Source of the DNA: Athripsodes cinereus
Lineage: Eukaryota; Arthropoda; Insecta; Trichoptera; Leptoceridae
DNA length: 64,000 nt
Assembly (NCBI GenBank): GCA_947579605.1
Contig: OX388311.1
Coordinates: 30,444,951 to 30,508,950, forward strand
Direction of reading: 5' to 3'
Every line of letters begins with the position of its first letter. Positions within the stretch are counted from its first letter, which is position 1. The translations under genes and the position numbers were made by a program. Below the pieces are notes generated by a model. That model was not told the DNA's origin, ran no database searches, and saw only the letters and a list, made by a program, of their open reading frames with translations. Positions 24,382-35,855 of the stretch are shown here, piece by piece.

Positions 24382-25849
24382 CTATTTCTCTTGATGTAAT
24401 TGCAAAGCATTAGCCTTTTCGTGTACTTTCATATGACATACCAATGTACACTTCTGCGTAAATTCTCTAAAACATATTTGACATTTGTGAGCTTTGATAT
24501 TGCTATGAATTTTGACGTGAGCCTGTAAAGTAGACTTTCTTCCGTAGCTCTTGAGACATATTTCACACTGGAATGTCCGTAGTTTAGTATGTCTTACCAT
24601 ATGTTTCTTTAATTCATTTTTAGAAAAGAATAACTTATCACACTCTGTACAAACACATTTCTTCTCCTGCAAATGACATCTTTTGATATGATTTGACAAC
24701 CCACCAGAAAATCTAAACGCCTTGTCACACACTTTACACGCATATTTCTTTTCATCGATTCCGTGAGCGACAGCTAAATGATACAGTCTATTGTTATAGG
24801 ATGGAAACTTTTCCGGACATAATTTACAAGGGTAGATAAACATATTTCCTGTATGATTTTGAACATGACGGAGCATGCTGCCTTTTTTAAGAAACTTTTT
24901 ACAAATTTCACACTGCACTTTCTCTGTGCTGTGAGATATAACATGCGATAATAATAACTTTTTGGTTGAAGACTCTCGACCACAAATGTGACAAATAAAT
25001 AACTGACTGTGACTCTTTATATGCTTAGTGAGTAGACATTTAGATTGAAATTCTTTGTTGCAAGTGGAACAAATGAATCTATTTGTGTCACTTTCCAGGG
25101 TTTTTAACTTTTTTTTACTCCGTCCCGATTTTTTATGCCTCTTTTGATGTTTTTGTTCTATTCTTCTACTTTTCTTTTTATTATTGTCAAAGTCATGTAA
25201 TCCTTCGTCAAGCTCACGTTTCACAAATTTTGTTGAGTGTAAATCATCTATGTCCATTAAATCATTTTCACCATCACTAAAGACTGAATCCAAATGGTAA
25301 TCTATATCGTCTTCATTCTTGATATCCGGACAACTTTTATTTTCAATGTCACCTAAAAAACAATATCATTTATTTTAACTATCAATGATAATGCAACATT
25401 GTTTGTGTACATATAGAGGATAGATACCTGAGTAATCTATTTTATTAGTTAATTCTCCAACAATTTTTTTCAATTTGTCCTGTGCCACTTGAACTTGTGC
25501 TCTAAACATGTATGAATCCCGCAGCTTGGTTATACAACAACCACATATCATGGGAATAGACTCCTCTTTATCCTCCAGCTGAAAATCATTAAGTATCGTA
25601 AGAAGCTTTCCTATAGAACATGAAACCAGTCTAAATGAATACAGGACATCTTTTACAAGTGTTTTATCTACTACAACATTGTACAGACCTTAATAGAAAA
25701 GCAGGATTGCAACATCTCTAAGTCTCAAAATGATCTTCATAAATAACTGTTTGTGTCATATATTGGAGGTTAGCTGTAGAACAGCAACATTGACATAAAT
25801 CGATGTTATTACTTTCTTCCTTAATTGCAATGGAATAATTTTCTGTCAT
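24382..25849 (-). CDS. ZAD-type C2H2 zinc-finger protein
   Basis: Probably a DNA-binding transcription factor of the insect ZAD family. The 3' exon (25352-24382) encodes eight C2H2 fingers, from FICSTCNKEFQ...H.KSH to HKCQICFREFT...H.KVH. An acidic stretch (DDIDYH, DGENDLMDIDD) and a basic, NLS-like stretch (NKKKSRRIEQKHQKRHKKS) precede them. The exon at 25688-25428 carries the second half of the ZAD: IPMICGCCITKLRDSYMF. Its phase joins the finger exon cleanly. The ATG at 25849 starts MTENYSIAIKEESNNIDLCQ followed by CC, an excellent first ZAD cysteine pair. That stretch reaches a stop before the next exon, and I could not find a donor giving a complete ZAD, so the 5' junction is uncertain. 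No orthologue is assigned. Confidence 0.85.
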
Positions 25850-26084
25850 TTTTGCCGCTTAGAGCTGCATTTTTGTACACAATTACCCTCGCGTCGCCAA
25901 ATAAAACTGTCAATGTCAAGATGACAGCTACTCAACTATGATACACCCATAGACAAATAACATCAAACAAAAATCTATGACATTTTGAAATTGTCTGTGG
26001 TGATGTCTACTTTTGAAAATTATTTGAATAATAAATGTAGGCATATAACCTTTTATAAATTGTATTTACATACCGCTTTGATCC

Positions 26085-26135
26085 TTTTTGAGCCATGTTC
26101 ACGTCTCACTTGCATACATTAGTCTTGCCACTAGG
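26085..26135 (-). mobile_element. Short RTE remnant
   Basis: 'ccatgttcacgtctcacttg' resembles the antisense RTE stretch at 32028-32047 (ccacgtccatgtctcgcttg). It is only about 40 bp long and degraded. Confidence 0.3.
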
Positions 26136-26258
26136 TTGGCCGAGTGGACCAATCTTTTACCTCTGATAGAAATATTTTCATAACTTTTGGATTGCCCAAC
26201 TCACCTTTATAGCCAGCAAGTCACAAAAATATCCTTGAGTCGGCTCTTATAGAGTATT

Positions 26259-26544
26259 ATAGACCATTAAAGGTCACGTGGTCTTGTCTATGGATTTGCT
26301 TTTGCTTGGGGGGGCAAACAGTCAGATTGCGCAAATCATCCTTGTAGTAATACTATGTTATGCCATAAGAGAAAAAAAAGAAAGTCAGACGACAAAATAA
26401 TAACAAAATCGACACTGAAAGTTTTTTTGATTACTATGTATTCTTTAGGCGTTCCACCTAATATTACACCGTAATCGTCTGTTGTATTGGGATGCCTGAT
26501 GCCCCTCAATGATTTTTCTGTGCCGTCATCCTTTAATGGTCTAT
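26259..26544. mobile_element. MITE copy 1, 'atagaccattaaagg' family
   Basis: It begins atagaccattaaaggtcacg and ends gtcatcctttaatggtctat, giving terminal inverted repeats of about 15 bp. A near-identical copy lies at 26628-26904. There is no coding capacity: the long minus-strand frame inside is an accident of composition. Confidence 0.75.
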
Positions 26545-26575
26545 AGGTATACATCGAAATTATTTCCTCTAGCCT

Positions 26576-26620
26576 AGCTCTTCTACTACTACTACCATAC
26601 CATCACGGCATATCAGACAT
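26576..26620 (-). repeat. SINE-like 3' end between the two MITE copies
   Basis: 'actactactaccataccatc' followed by acggcatat is the reverse complement of the gccgtgatggtatag(tag)n end of the family at 43845-44085. Confidence 0.55.
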
Positions 26621-26627
26621 TCTGCAT

Positions 26628-26904
26628 ATAGACCATTAAAGGTCACGTGGTCTTGTCTATGGATTTGCTTTTGCTTGGGGGGCACACAGTCAGATTGCGC
26701 AAATCATCCTTGTAGGATGTTATGCCAAAAGAGAAAAAAAAGAAAGTCAGACGACAAAATAATAACAAAATGGACACGGACAGTTTTTTTGATTATTAGG
26801 TATTCTTTAGGCGTTCCACCTAATATTACACCGTAATCGTCTGTTGTGTTGGGATGCCTGATGCCCCTCAATGATTTTTCTGTGACGTCATCCTTTAATG
26901 GTCT
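26628..26904. mobile_element. MITE copy 2, 'atagaccattaaagg' family
   Basis: It is collinear with 26259-26544 along nearly its whole length, with small indels (for example in the ggggg run) and scattered substitutions. It ends gtcatcctttaatggtct. Two copies within 650 bp, in the same orientation, suggest a local duplication or neighbouring insertions. Confidence 0.75.
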
Positions 26905-27299
26905 GTTGTATACTTTCTTAAATATATTTATTATTCTATGAATCAGTTTAAAACAAGAGTTGCTTCTAAAAAATAGATTCATTCTTCAGTGTTAGCAGGA
27001 TGTCCACCGCCTCTCACCCTTTCAGACAAACTATCAAAGATAATTTTTCCTCTCATAGAATATAGCATGTCTTCTAAGCTCTTTTCCCCAATGCGTATGA
27101 ATGCAGCAATAAGATGTTTTTCCACTGTATTCATCCTTGTGTTTATTAAGTAATTATTAAGTAGTGTGCATCTGCTTTTTGTTTCAAATGCAATATAGTG
27201 ATTAGCCCTCTGTGCATTGAATTGTATAACTGATAATTTTATGATAATTTGTATTGATTTATAATATTATACCCAAAAAATAAATTTAAAAAATGATAA

Positions 27300-27490
27300 A
27301 GCAGATCCAACTCCTTGCCTTCTGTGTGGCTGGTCCGTTGCTGTGGAATGATTTGCAAACTCTGGAGAGTGAGGAAATGTTCAGGACGACGTTAAAGACC
27401 CTATTGCTCAGAAGAGGTTATGATTCTTGAATGGGCCCTCACAGTGGTTTTTCCACACAACGGCGCATCTTAAAAAGTTGTCTCGTTTAT
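27300..27490 (+). mobile_element. CR1-like LINE 3' fragment
   Basis: The plus strand reads SVAGPLLWNDLQTLESEEMF then RTTLKTLLLRRGYDS stop, the CR1/L2 C-terminal signature. The following 'gtggtttttccacacaacgg' also occurs, diverged, after the related fragment at 40380-40505. Confidence 0.6.
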
Positions 27491-27739
27491 TATTATAAAA
27501 AAAGAAATTCCTAAACTCTGCACTCTATTCTTCAACTGTATTCATCCTCTGCTGGATATAATATAAGCCTCTTAATATGTCTTTTAAGTCTTTTATTTTA
27601 TAAAATGACATTCAATATACTTAATTAGCCATTTTGTCTCTATACACTTGCATGCAATTGAAATAAGAAATTTCAATAAAATCTTTCAACAAAACAATAA
27701 TCACAAAATATGATATAAACAAGTATGTGATTTAACAAA

Positions 27740-27745
27740 TTTATT
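27740..27745 (-). promoter_or_regulatory. Possible Rrp1 polyadenylation signal
   Basis: A minus-strand AATAAA lies only 17 nt past the Rrp1 stop. Such a short 3' UTR is possible but unusual, and other A-rich hexamers lie further on. Confidence 0.3.
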
Positions 27746-27761
27746 AAATAACTTACTTAGC

Positions 27762-30700
27762 CTACTGTGAAAAATTTAATTTTAATTTCTTTTTATAAAA
27801 TGGATTGATTGGTGATGGCATTGCATTAGGTTTCAGGGAGGTCTTCAAAGGTTTACGCTCACCATCAAAGGGTATTTCAGGGCTCTGTTTGACACTTTTA
27901 AAATAATCCATCACACCTTGCGCAGTGTTTTTCTTCAGTGCAATCATTACTTTTTTTTGTGACGGAGAAGAACTATCAAATGATATATTTGATAGTAAGT
28001 TATTTTTCTTAGCTGATCTTATTTTCTCTGACTGAAGAGGAGTTGACGTATTGTTAACCTGCAAACAGATATATAAATATATGTATATGTTTTTAAAAAA
28101 AAATTGTACGCAAATTACTCTATTTGAAATATTGTTTGAATAATGACCTTATCTGATTTTCTCTTAGTTTTTTTAGTAAAAGAAATATCTCTGACATCTG
28201 CTACATCGCCATTCTGAGCCTTTTTAGGAGTAGATTTTCGAACATGCTCCTTACTAACTACTTTAACATCATCACCACCATTCTGAGCCTTTTTAGGAGT
28301 AGCTTTTCGAACATGCTCTTTACCAATTTCTTTAGCATCGTCACCACCGTTCTGAGCCTTTTTAGGAGTAGTTTTTAGAACATGCTTTTTACTAATTTCT
28401 TTAGCATCGTCACCACTGTTCTGCGCCTTTTTAGGAGTAGTTTTTAGAACATGCTCTTTACTAACTTCTTTAGCATTGTCACCACCGTTCTGAGCCTTTT
28501 TAGGAGTAGCTTTTCGAACATGCTCTTTACCAATTTCTTTAGCATCGTCACCACCGTTCTGAGCCTTTTTAGGAGTAGTTTTTAGAACATGCTTTTTACT
28601 AATTTCTTTAGCATCGTCACCACCGTTCTGCGCCTTTTTAGGAGTAGTTTTTAGAACATGCTTTTTACTAACTTCTTTAGCATTATCACCATCGTTCTGA
28701 GCCTTTTTAGGAGTAGTTTTTAGAACACGCTCTTTGCTAATTTCTTCAGTATTGTCACCACTATTAACTAGTTTTTTCTGCTTCATTAACAATTTCTTTC
28801 TTTGACTGTTATTTATGTCCAATGAATCCATCGAACTTTGTGCAGTGTTATTCTTCGGTGTATGCATTACTTTTTTTTTCTGAGATGGAGTTGAAACATC
28901 AAATGATATATTTGATTGAGAATTATTTTTCTTAACTGATTTATTTTTATCTAACGTATTGAAGGCTGAAGTTTTGTCAGACTACAAAAAAAAAGATACT
29001 TAAAAACATGTCTCTCTCAAACTTCATCGCATTAATAAATTAGTTGTGAATATTAAACCTTATCAGATTTTTTCTTAGCCTTCTTAGTTGGAGGGCCATC
29101 TTGAGTTTCTTCATCATCAGTATCTCCATCTGAGAGAAGACTAGCTTCTAGTATTTTTTTTTGTTTCATTAAATACTTTCTCCTCTGTCTCTTATTCATA
29201 CCTAAAAATTTAAACATTAGCATTTACAAATCAACTTTCTCCAGCAAATATCCTTTACATACAGAATAGAGTTGGTCGTTATAATGAGGAACGCGTGATA
29301 TATTAAATTATTTTTACGGAGCTTGGTAGCAGAATATCGATATATCACATCACACTATTATCGAGTGATTTCTGACAACGACCCGCTACTTCGTTCCGAA
29401 CGACGTGAATTATCACAGATATCAAATTTTCTATGGAAAATCATTTAGGTATTAATAATAGTGTTACTTATCACGCCGCCATACATTTTACTATGGACGA
29501 TCATTTAGGTATTAATAATAGTGTTACTTATCACGCCGCCATACATTTTACTATGGACGATCATTTAGGTATTAATAATAGTGTTACTTATCACGCCGCC
29601 ATACATTTTACTATGGACGATCATTTAGGTTTTCCCGATGACGTTACAAATCACGCGGCGATACATTTTAGTATGGAAAATAATATTTAGGTATTATTTG
29701 AAAAGGAACGCGTTCTTTTTTTCGCCTCAAAACGGTACTACTACGGACATCTGTTGATTGACACAAAAGTAGAATGAGTTCGAGATACGGGTAGATAATT
29801 ATTCATAACCCTTTTATCACCTGAGTGGTCAAAGGACTATCTCTATTATATAAAATTAAATTAAAAACTTTTAATCTAATTAATAATATATAGTAAAAAA
29901 TCTTTACTATATTAATTTTATGATTGATGTAATTAAAAAGAGATTATTTTAATCTTTTAATTATAACTATTTATATTATTATTAGAAAAGTTGACAGACA
30001 AAAAATCAAGACAGTCAGGATGGGGGGATGCTTTAATCTTGCATATCTTATTATTGTTCGTTGCCAGATAAAAAATATTTTTGAACATAACCAGGTAATT
30101 TTTTTTTTTTTTTTATGGGGGGGGTTGATAACGGTAGCTTTTCTAATAACAGAATATAAATAAATAACAGTCGCTTACGTTCCATTATTTTCAAAGAGCC
30201 GTTATTCCCAACTCTAATACAGAATAAGGATATAAATTTAATTCCACTAATCTTGTTTCTAAAAGTTTATTCAAAAAGTGCCCTCAATAAACTATACTTT
30301 TAATTCATATTTACATAGAATCTGTACAACTTTGTATGACTATTTGAGAAGTGACATACACAAAAATATTATTGACTTACCTCTCATATTATTGTCTTCA
30401 TTATCCAACATGGCCCTTTCCTCAAATTCTAATAAATCTAAAGCCTTCTGTTGCACTTTGGGAAGTTTAAACTTAGGATCAGTGTCGAGTATGACATTCT
30501 TCATCTTGTATGGATATGTCCCAGAAGCTAATGTTTCAAAACTAAAAACAACAAACAAAATATTTGTAAATAAACAATATCAAAATTCCATTCAGACAAC
30601 TTTAAACTTTTGTCAGCTAGAGCATTAACTGTTGATATAGCAATTGTGCAACTTAAATGCTAGAGCACATCAAATGTTATACAAAGTATTTGTCATTTTT

Positions 30701-33700
30701 TTCCATGTTATAGTTTTTAAGTCCATAAAATATCAATGAAAATTATATGCAAAATATACTCTTATGGAAACAAATGGAAAAAAAAATTTAAACTAAAATA
30801 TATTTTTTTTTAGCAAATTTCAATTTTTCGGTGATACTTCTTCTCGCACAAAATGAATTTCTGTATACTGGCCTGTATCCAAAGGGGACATGTATATCGG
30901 TTGCATCGGTACTTTGAAACTAAAATTTTCACAGTGGGCAATACATTAAGATAAATGTTCACATAAAAGAATCTACACCCAAGTAATTGCTATGATTTGA
31001 TTGTTTTTATTGAACCATCAAAAACCACTGCATACACTTATGATAATATTATACTCCGGGGCTGTTGCTGAGTTAAAGAGTTAACAATGTATAAAACACT
31101 CATTGGACATATTCTGATCTACGCCACAAAAACATGAGACACTCATCAAAGCTGACAAGCTGAGACTGGATGTATTTAGAAGGAAAATCCTAAGACATGT
31201 ATATGGACTCGTATATGAAAACGGAGCTTGGCAAAGTAGGTAAGACCATAAAGTCTACCAAGTGTATCAAGATGTGCACTTCACCAAGCACATTAAAATT
31301 TGCCAACTCCTTCAACAACTGTAGAAAGGATGAGTGAGTCTAAAATAATGAAAAGGATTTACTCCATAAAGCGCAGTGGCAGGTGGTCAAAGTTGAGATG
31401 GATGGATGGGGTGGAAATAGACCTTAGAATTCTGGACGTGACCAATTGACAACCAGAAATAAATGGGATTTTTTGAAAGGACCAAAACCTACAACGAACT
31501 TTACCATCAATGATGATGATAAAAATGGTTCATTAAATAATTTTTTGATCCCCTCGAACTAACAAGTTAATTTATACTATACTATACTATACCCTCACGC
31601 CATGTCCCAAGTGGGGTAGGCAGAGAGAACGGAACGCCAAACAGATCTATCTTTACACACTTCCTTCGCTTCCTCCACATTCATACAGTTCCTCATACAC
31701 GCACGTCGGTTCCTCTTACTCAACACGCGGCCGTCCTTGAGAATTTGATCCACGTGATCAAGCCACGTGGTTCTCGGACGCCCGCGTTTCCTCACACCCT
31801 TTCTTTCAGATAAGTATATCCTCTTTGTCATTCTTACCTCGTTCATTCGTTCAACATGCCCAAACCACCGTAGTTTATTCACGCGCATTCTGTCCACAAC
31901 ACTCTTCTTGCATCCGCTCATTCTTCTAATATCCTCATTCTTCACTCTATCACGCAGCGTTTTACCAACCATTCTTCTCAACGATCGCATCTCTACTGCA
32001 TTTATTCCACTTTCGTCCTTCTTCAACCACGTCCATGTCTCGCTTGCATACGTAAGTGACGGTACCAGAATGGTATTGTGCACCAGCATTTTAGCCATGT
32101 TCGACACATTGTCATTGCTGACAATGGGTCGAAGTGCACCGTTTACTCTAGCACCGGCCACTTTCCTTCTTTCAATGTCCCCATCGCATCTTCCATCCCT
32201 CGTAAACATACTTCCCAAATATACATACTCACTTACTTGCTCCAAACATTCGTCACCAACTTTAATCTCGCAAATCGTTTTTTCATTCTCTCTTTCAAAA
32301 ACAAGAACTTTCGTCTTCATAACATTCATTTTCAAACCATTCAAATTGCAACTATCATACACACACGTAACAATCTCTTGTAAGTCCCTTTCACTCTCAG
32401 CCATTAACACCAAATCGTCTGCGTACATCAATGCATTCACCCGAAACCCATTCAGCTCGACACCAACATCCATCTCTTTCACAGGTCGCATACAGTAGTC
32501 GAAGAATAGGTTGAACAGCCACGGAGACATGACACAACCTTGCTTCACTCCTTTGGTGAGGACAAACCACTCCGAGAGAGTGTTATTTACCCTCACGCAA
32601 GCGGAGCTTCCCACGTAAAGTGAAGATATTGCGCGGATCAACCGGCTGCTCACCCCATACTCCGACAACACGCGCCACAACCTTTCACGGTCCACTCGAT
32701 CATATGCTATTATTATTATTAATTTATTATTAATTTATTATTACTATTATTATTAATTTATACCAATGTGTTAAATGTTAAGAAATACAATGCCAGACTT
32801 ACTTGTCCGCTAGGTTTCTCAGTTTGTTTCTGTTGATTTTTGTCGTTCTACTGTCTGCTGTGAGTTTAATAAACATAGCACTGAATAAATTCCCATCAAC
32901 TTGTAATTGTGGTAGTTCTGTATCAACATGTCCGGCACGAGGATCGAGAGCCAAAGTTCTGCAAACAATATATTTCATTTAATGCATTTTATAAACAATG
33001 TAACCAGATATTAAGGTTACAACAAACTGTACAAGAACTATCACACCACAATCTACAAACAAGTGAAAATATTCTATAATTTCATAACTGGTTTTAAAAA
33101 ATTCAACAAAACCTAAATAAAATATTTGTATATTCTTTAATATGATAAGCTTTTGAGATACATTTAATAATTGATCAAATTTCATTGCACAAAACAAAAT
33201 CTTATTGTGATGTTAAAAAAAAAAATAGAACACCTTTGTGGAACCTCAGATGTGCCATCTTCCCCATCATCCGTGTCCTCATCGTTTTCAACTCTTTCCA
33301 TGGCGTCAACAGATCCTCCGGGAAAACCAGCCTTAAATGTAAACATTCATTTTTATAAATGAAGTTTTCTCTATAACATCAACTGCATTAGTTGATCATT
33401 GATAATAACAAACATACATTTTCCTTATTATATACTGCATTAGTTGAATAATGATAAATACATACATTTTTCCAAGCCCACAATTTCTCTTGATATTCAA
33501 TGCCAGTATCTGTCTGTCGAGCCAAGTAAATGAATATATTCCTCGTAATGCTGCTGGCTAAGCGAGTTTCTTCACCATAGCTCAAAAACTTGGCAAATGG
33601 TTTTGTAAGAGCTACTACAGCTTTGGCCGAAATGTCACCATTACTGACCTGAATCCAGTAATAAAACAATGCTAATGAATAAATTAAAATACTTAAATTA

Positions 33701-35855
33701 GAAGTAGTCACTATGTAATACACATGTTACTCAATATCCACCTTTGAAACTTCTTCCATCCAACAATCTGCCAGATGCATTTGCAGTCCTAAACACAGTC
33801 TGGGATGATCTGGGGAGAGCAGTCCTCCATCTCCAGTCAAACAATCATCAAGTAATTCTATATACTTACGAGACCACTTTTTTTGTTCCAAACACATTAA
33901 TATCCCGCGAGTCATACGACGAACAAACTGCAACAGAAAAACGTTATACAAAAATATTAATCTTTTTAATTGAAGGGTTGCATGGATAAACGATGAGTTC
34001 GTCGGTAGCCTGGAGGTAGAGTCTCGGCCTCGTGAACAAGGGGTCCGTGGTTCGATCCCAGGTGCGGGCAAACTCCCCTTTTACGACACAAGCCTTTAGT
34101 AGCTTACTGTGAAAGGTGTATAAGGTTGTATTTGGGTTTATAACAAACAAAACCCAGATATATATTAAAAAAAAAAAAAAAACATGTGATAGCCTGATGA
34201 AAAAAATAGTTACTTGTTAAATCTTAGAGAACTTACCATGAGAAATTTATCAAGTCTATGTTGGTCTATGCCAAACCAGTCAGCAGCCATTGTGTTGAGA
34301 AAACATTTATAGAAGAGTAAGGATGTTTCTATTTTGTTTGATCCAAAACATTCAAATAACTTGGATATGTTTTCACACAAATCCTCCTAAAATAAAAAAA
34401 ATTATCTTTGTTTAAAATAACTAAATGGTAAATATGGAATATCACTGTAGTAAAAAATATAGGTGACTATATAATTCCATTTCTTCTACTTTAATAAGAA
34501 CGCATTCCTGACTTTAAGAATTTAGATTTTTACACCACATTACATAATAATAGCAGCATTTCATTATGTAAAATAACACTCTTCACAAAGTATTTTTGAA
34601 AAAAATACGTACACATAAACCTACATAATTATTTATTTATTTATTTATTTATTCAATTTACGGCTCATATAGCCATTTACAATATATATACATATATAAA
34701 CATACAAATTCACAAATTGGTGTTAAGTAATTCAAATATATATAACCAAAACAATAACAATATACAAACAATTATTCTTAAAAGACATTGATTTACTTTT
34801 ATTTCTGTACTTTGTTTCCGCCTCTCTTCCCACATGCACATGTTTTTTTTTACTACCCTTTATTGATTTAATTATGTTATTTATTTATGTGCACCTCTGC
34901 ACAAAAACATGTGTATTTTTACTTTTTTGGCTAAAATACATTACACTCTGCAACAAGTCCACCATTTAAAAAAAACACTGCAAAAATGTAAATATTGTCT
35001 CCTATATTGCAACACTGTTTCTGTTGGTAAAGTTTTATTATAATAATTCTGTGTAATCTTCCTAATAAACAACTAACCTGCACCAAAGGTTTATCGGACA
35101 TCCAGACACAGTAAAACAGCCCTTTCCATAATCTCATGAAATCTTGCTCTGAGAAATCTGAAATATTGACACTCGTTATATATTTGTTCAGTAACGTCAG
35201 AAAATATATACATAGGTCAATAAATTTATAACTATGAAATGAAGCAAATGTTATGTGAATCTTTGTACAATAAAAATAAGGACCATCCTAACCTCACATT
35301 AATAAAATTGTTTACAATATACAAACAAGAATAACCTGGACAATTAACACAAACTTGGAATCCTTTTACATTTTAAAATAAATATTTTACCTATACGAGA
35401 TGTTCGGAATGAACGTGATAATATAAGTATTACAACTGTTTATAAACGAAGTTTGACAACTTGTTTTTAAACACAAACATGTGACATGTGGTATATAATA
35501 TACACATATTATAATATGCCAGCACAGTTTTGACATTCAAGAGAATACATTTAATTAAATAAATTACACCGATACAAGGAAGTAAATGGAAAAATAATAA
35601 AACATTAAATCTACAAATAAATTTATAATAATACAACTTACCGTAAGTACTGGAGGACCTGAATGTCAACCATTTTTTCAAATGTCTCAAAATCTTATCC
35701 CTTGACTTTTTATCGTTGCCAGCAAGAATCTTTGCAAACTTTATTTCCTGTGCAACAACTAGCACTTTATTGTCAACTTTTTTGTTTTGCTTTTTAATAT
35801 GTAGCGATTTATTTTCCGCACGTGGCACAATGCGCTTCATACGGTGGACCGCCAT
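27762..35855 (-). CDS. RRP1: Ribosomal RNA processing protein 1 homologue (Rrp1/Nnp-1)
   Basis: Nucleolar protein of the Rrp1/NOP52 family, needed for processing of large-subunit rRNA precursors. Exons: 35855-35642, 35157-35078, 34386-34237, 33927-33742, 33648-33466, 33331-33234, 32958-32803, 30541-30381, 29201-29059, 28981-28148, 28058-27762. They total 2502 nt (833 aa) and all phases join. The conserved Rrp1 domain has [39 protein letters not shown] and [15 protein letters not shown]. The seventh exon has the later conserved block ([11 protein letters not shown]). The tail is lysine/serine-rich and disordered-looking, with eight 23-aa repeats. It closes [15 protein letters not shown]...[12 protein letters not shown], like RRP1B C-termini. 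Start: the ATG at 35855 ([16 protein letters not shown]). Introns 2, 3, 7 and 8 carry LINE, SINE, RTE and hAT-like insertions. Confidence 0.92.
28209..28764 (-). repeat. Eight 69-bp coding repeats in Rrp1 exon 10
   Basis: An in-frame minisatellite encodes eight 23-residue units of the form [20 protein letters not shown] plus QNG. Unit variants (KKHVLKT or KEHVRKA; EIS, EIG or EVS) recur in the order 2-3-4 and 5-6-7, so a three-unit block was itself duplicated. Each unit keeps a TPKK (one STPKK) that looks like a proline-directed phosphorylation site. Confidence 0.92.
29267..30216. mobile_element. Non-autonomous hAT-like element in Rrp1 intron 8
   Basis: The ends are tagagttgg...ccaactcta. 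They are flanked by the 8-bp duplication atacagaa at 29259-29266 and 30217-30224. A short TIR starting TAGAG with an 8-bp duplication is typical of hAT elements. The 950-bp interior has no transposase and contains a 60-bp minisatellite. Confidence 0.78.
29434..29690 (+). repeat. 60-bp minisatellite, four units
   Basis: Three essentially identical 60-bp units and a fourth diverged one, starting at 29434, 29494, 29554 and 29614. Each contains 'ataatagtgttacttatcac' and gccgccatacattttactatgg. Because 60 is a multiple of 3 an open frame runs through, but it has no other support as a gene. Confidence 0.9.
31150..31510 (+). mobile_element. Degraded RTE-type LINE fragment in Rrp1 intron 7
   Basis: The plus strand shows [20 protein letters not shown] then YENGAWQ, and later [18 protein letters not shown]. 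This is the end of yet another RTE subfamily, interrupted by stops and frameshifts. Confidence 0.55.
31578..32752 (-). mobile_element. 5'-truncated RTE-type retrotransposon in Rrp1 intron 7
   Basis: The frame at 31595-32711 (about 370 codons, open) covers the second half of a reverse transcriptase: [30 protein letters not shown] (the YADD catalytic box), [11 protein letters not shown] and [12 protein letters not shown]. The endonuclease and the front of the RT are missing. The 3' tail is (tatag)n. Flanks ttaatttatac at 31567-31577 and 32753-32763 look like an 11-bp target duplication. A tta-repeat at 32706-32752 sits inside the insertion at its 5' end. Near-identical 3' sequence at 56930-57225 shows the family is young. 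It is antisense to neither Rrp1 exon and lies in the same strand sense as Rrp1. Confidence 0.88.
33994..34182 (+). repeat. tRNA-derived SINE in Rrp1 intron 3
   Basis: A tRNA-like head is followed by a good box B (ggttcgatccc, 34049-34059), then 'ggttgtatttgggtttataa', aaacccagatatat and an A14-16 tail. Its strand is opposite to Rrp1. A reverse-orientation copy is at 53819-53998, a tail-only copy at 22571-22690, and an old one at 41-195. It is not a functional tRNA gene. Confidence 0.85.
34628..34800 (-). mobile_element. LINE 3'-end fragment with (TTTA)n tail, Rrp1 intron 2
   Basis: A ttta-repeat at 34629-34652 is followed by 'caatttacggctcatatagc'. On the minus strand this is an AT-rich 3' UTR ending in (aata)n. 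It is the same type as 15088, 42218 and 45160. Confidence 0.45.

Noticed and set aside
26336..26982. Two similar minus-strand frames (72 and 92 codons)
   Set aside because: The similarity comes from two copies of a MITE; no other coding evidence.
29433..29690. 85-codon frame with perfect internal repeats
   Set aside because: It exists only because the 60-bp minisatellite unit is a multiple of three; it lies inside a non-autonomous hAT-like element.
29434..29690. CRISPR-like regular repeats
   Set aside because: Whole 60-bp units repeat with no unique spacers, and the DNA is from an animal nucleus.
31767..32498. 243-codon plus-strand open frame
   Set aside because: Antisense shadow of the RTE reverse transcriptase; composition is not protein-like for a separate gene.
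33994..34060. tRNA gene
   Set aside because: The box B is good, but the segment continues into a SINE body and A tail, recurs elsewhere, and does not fold into a clean cloverleaf by eye.
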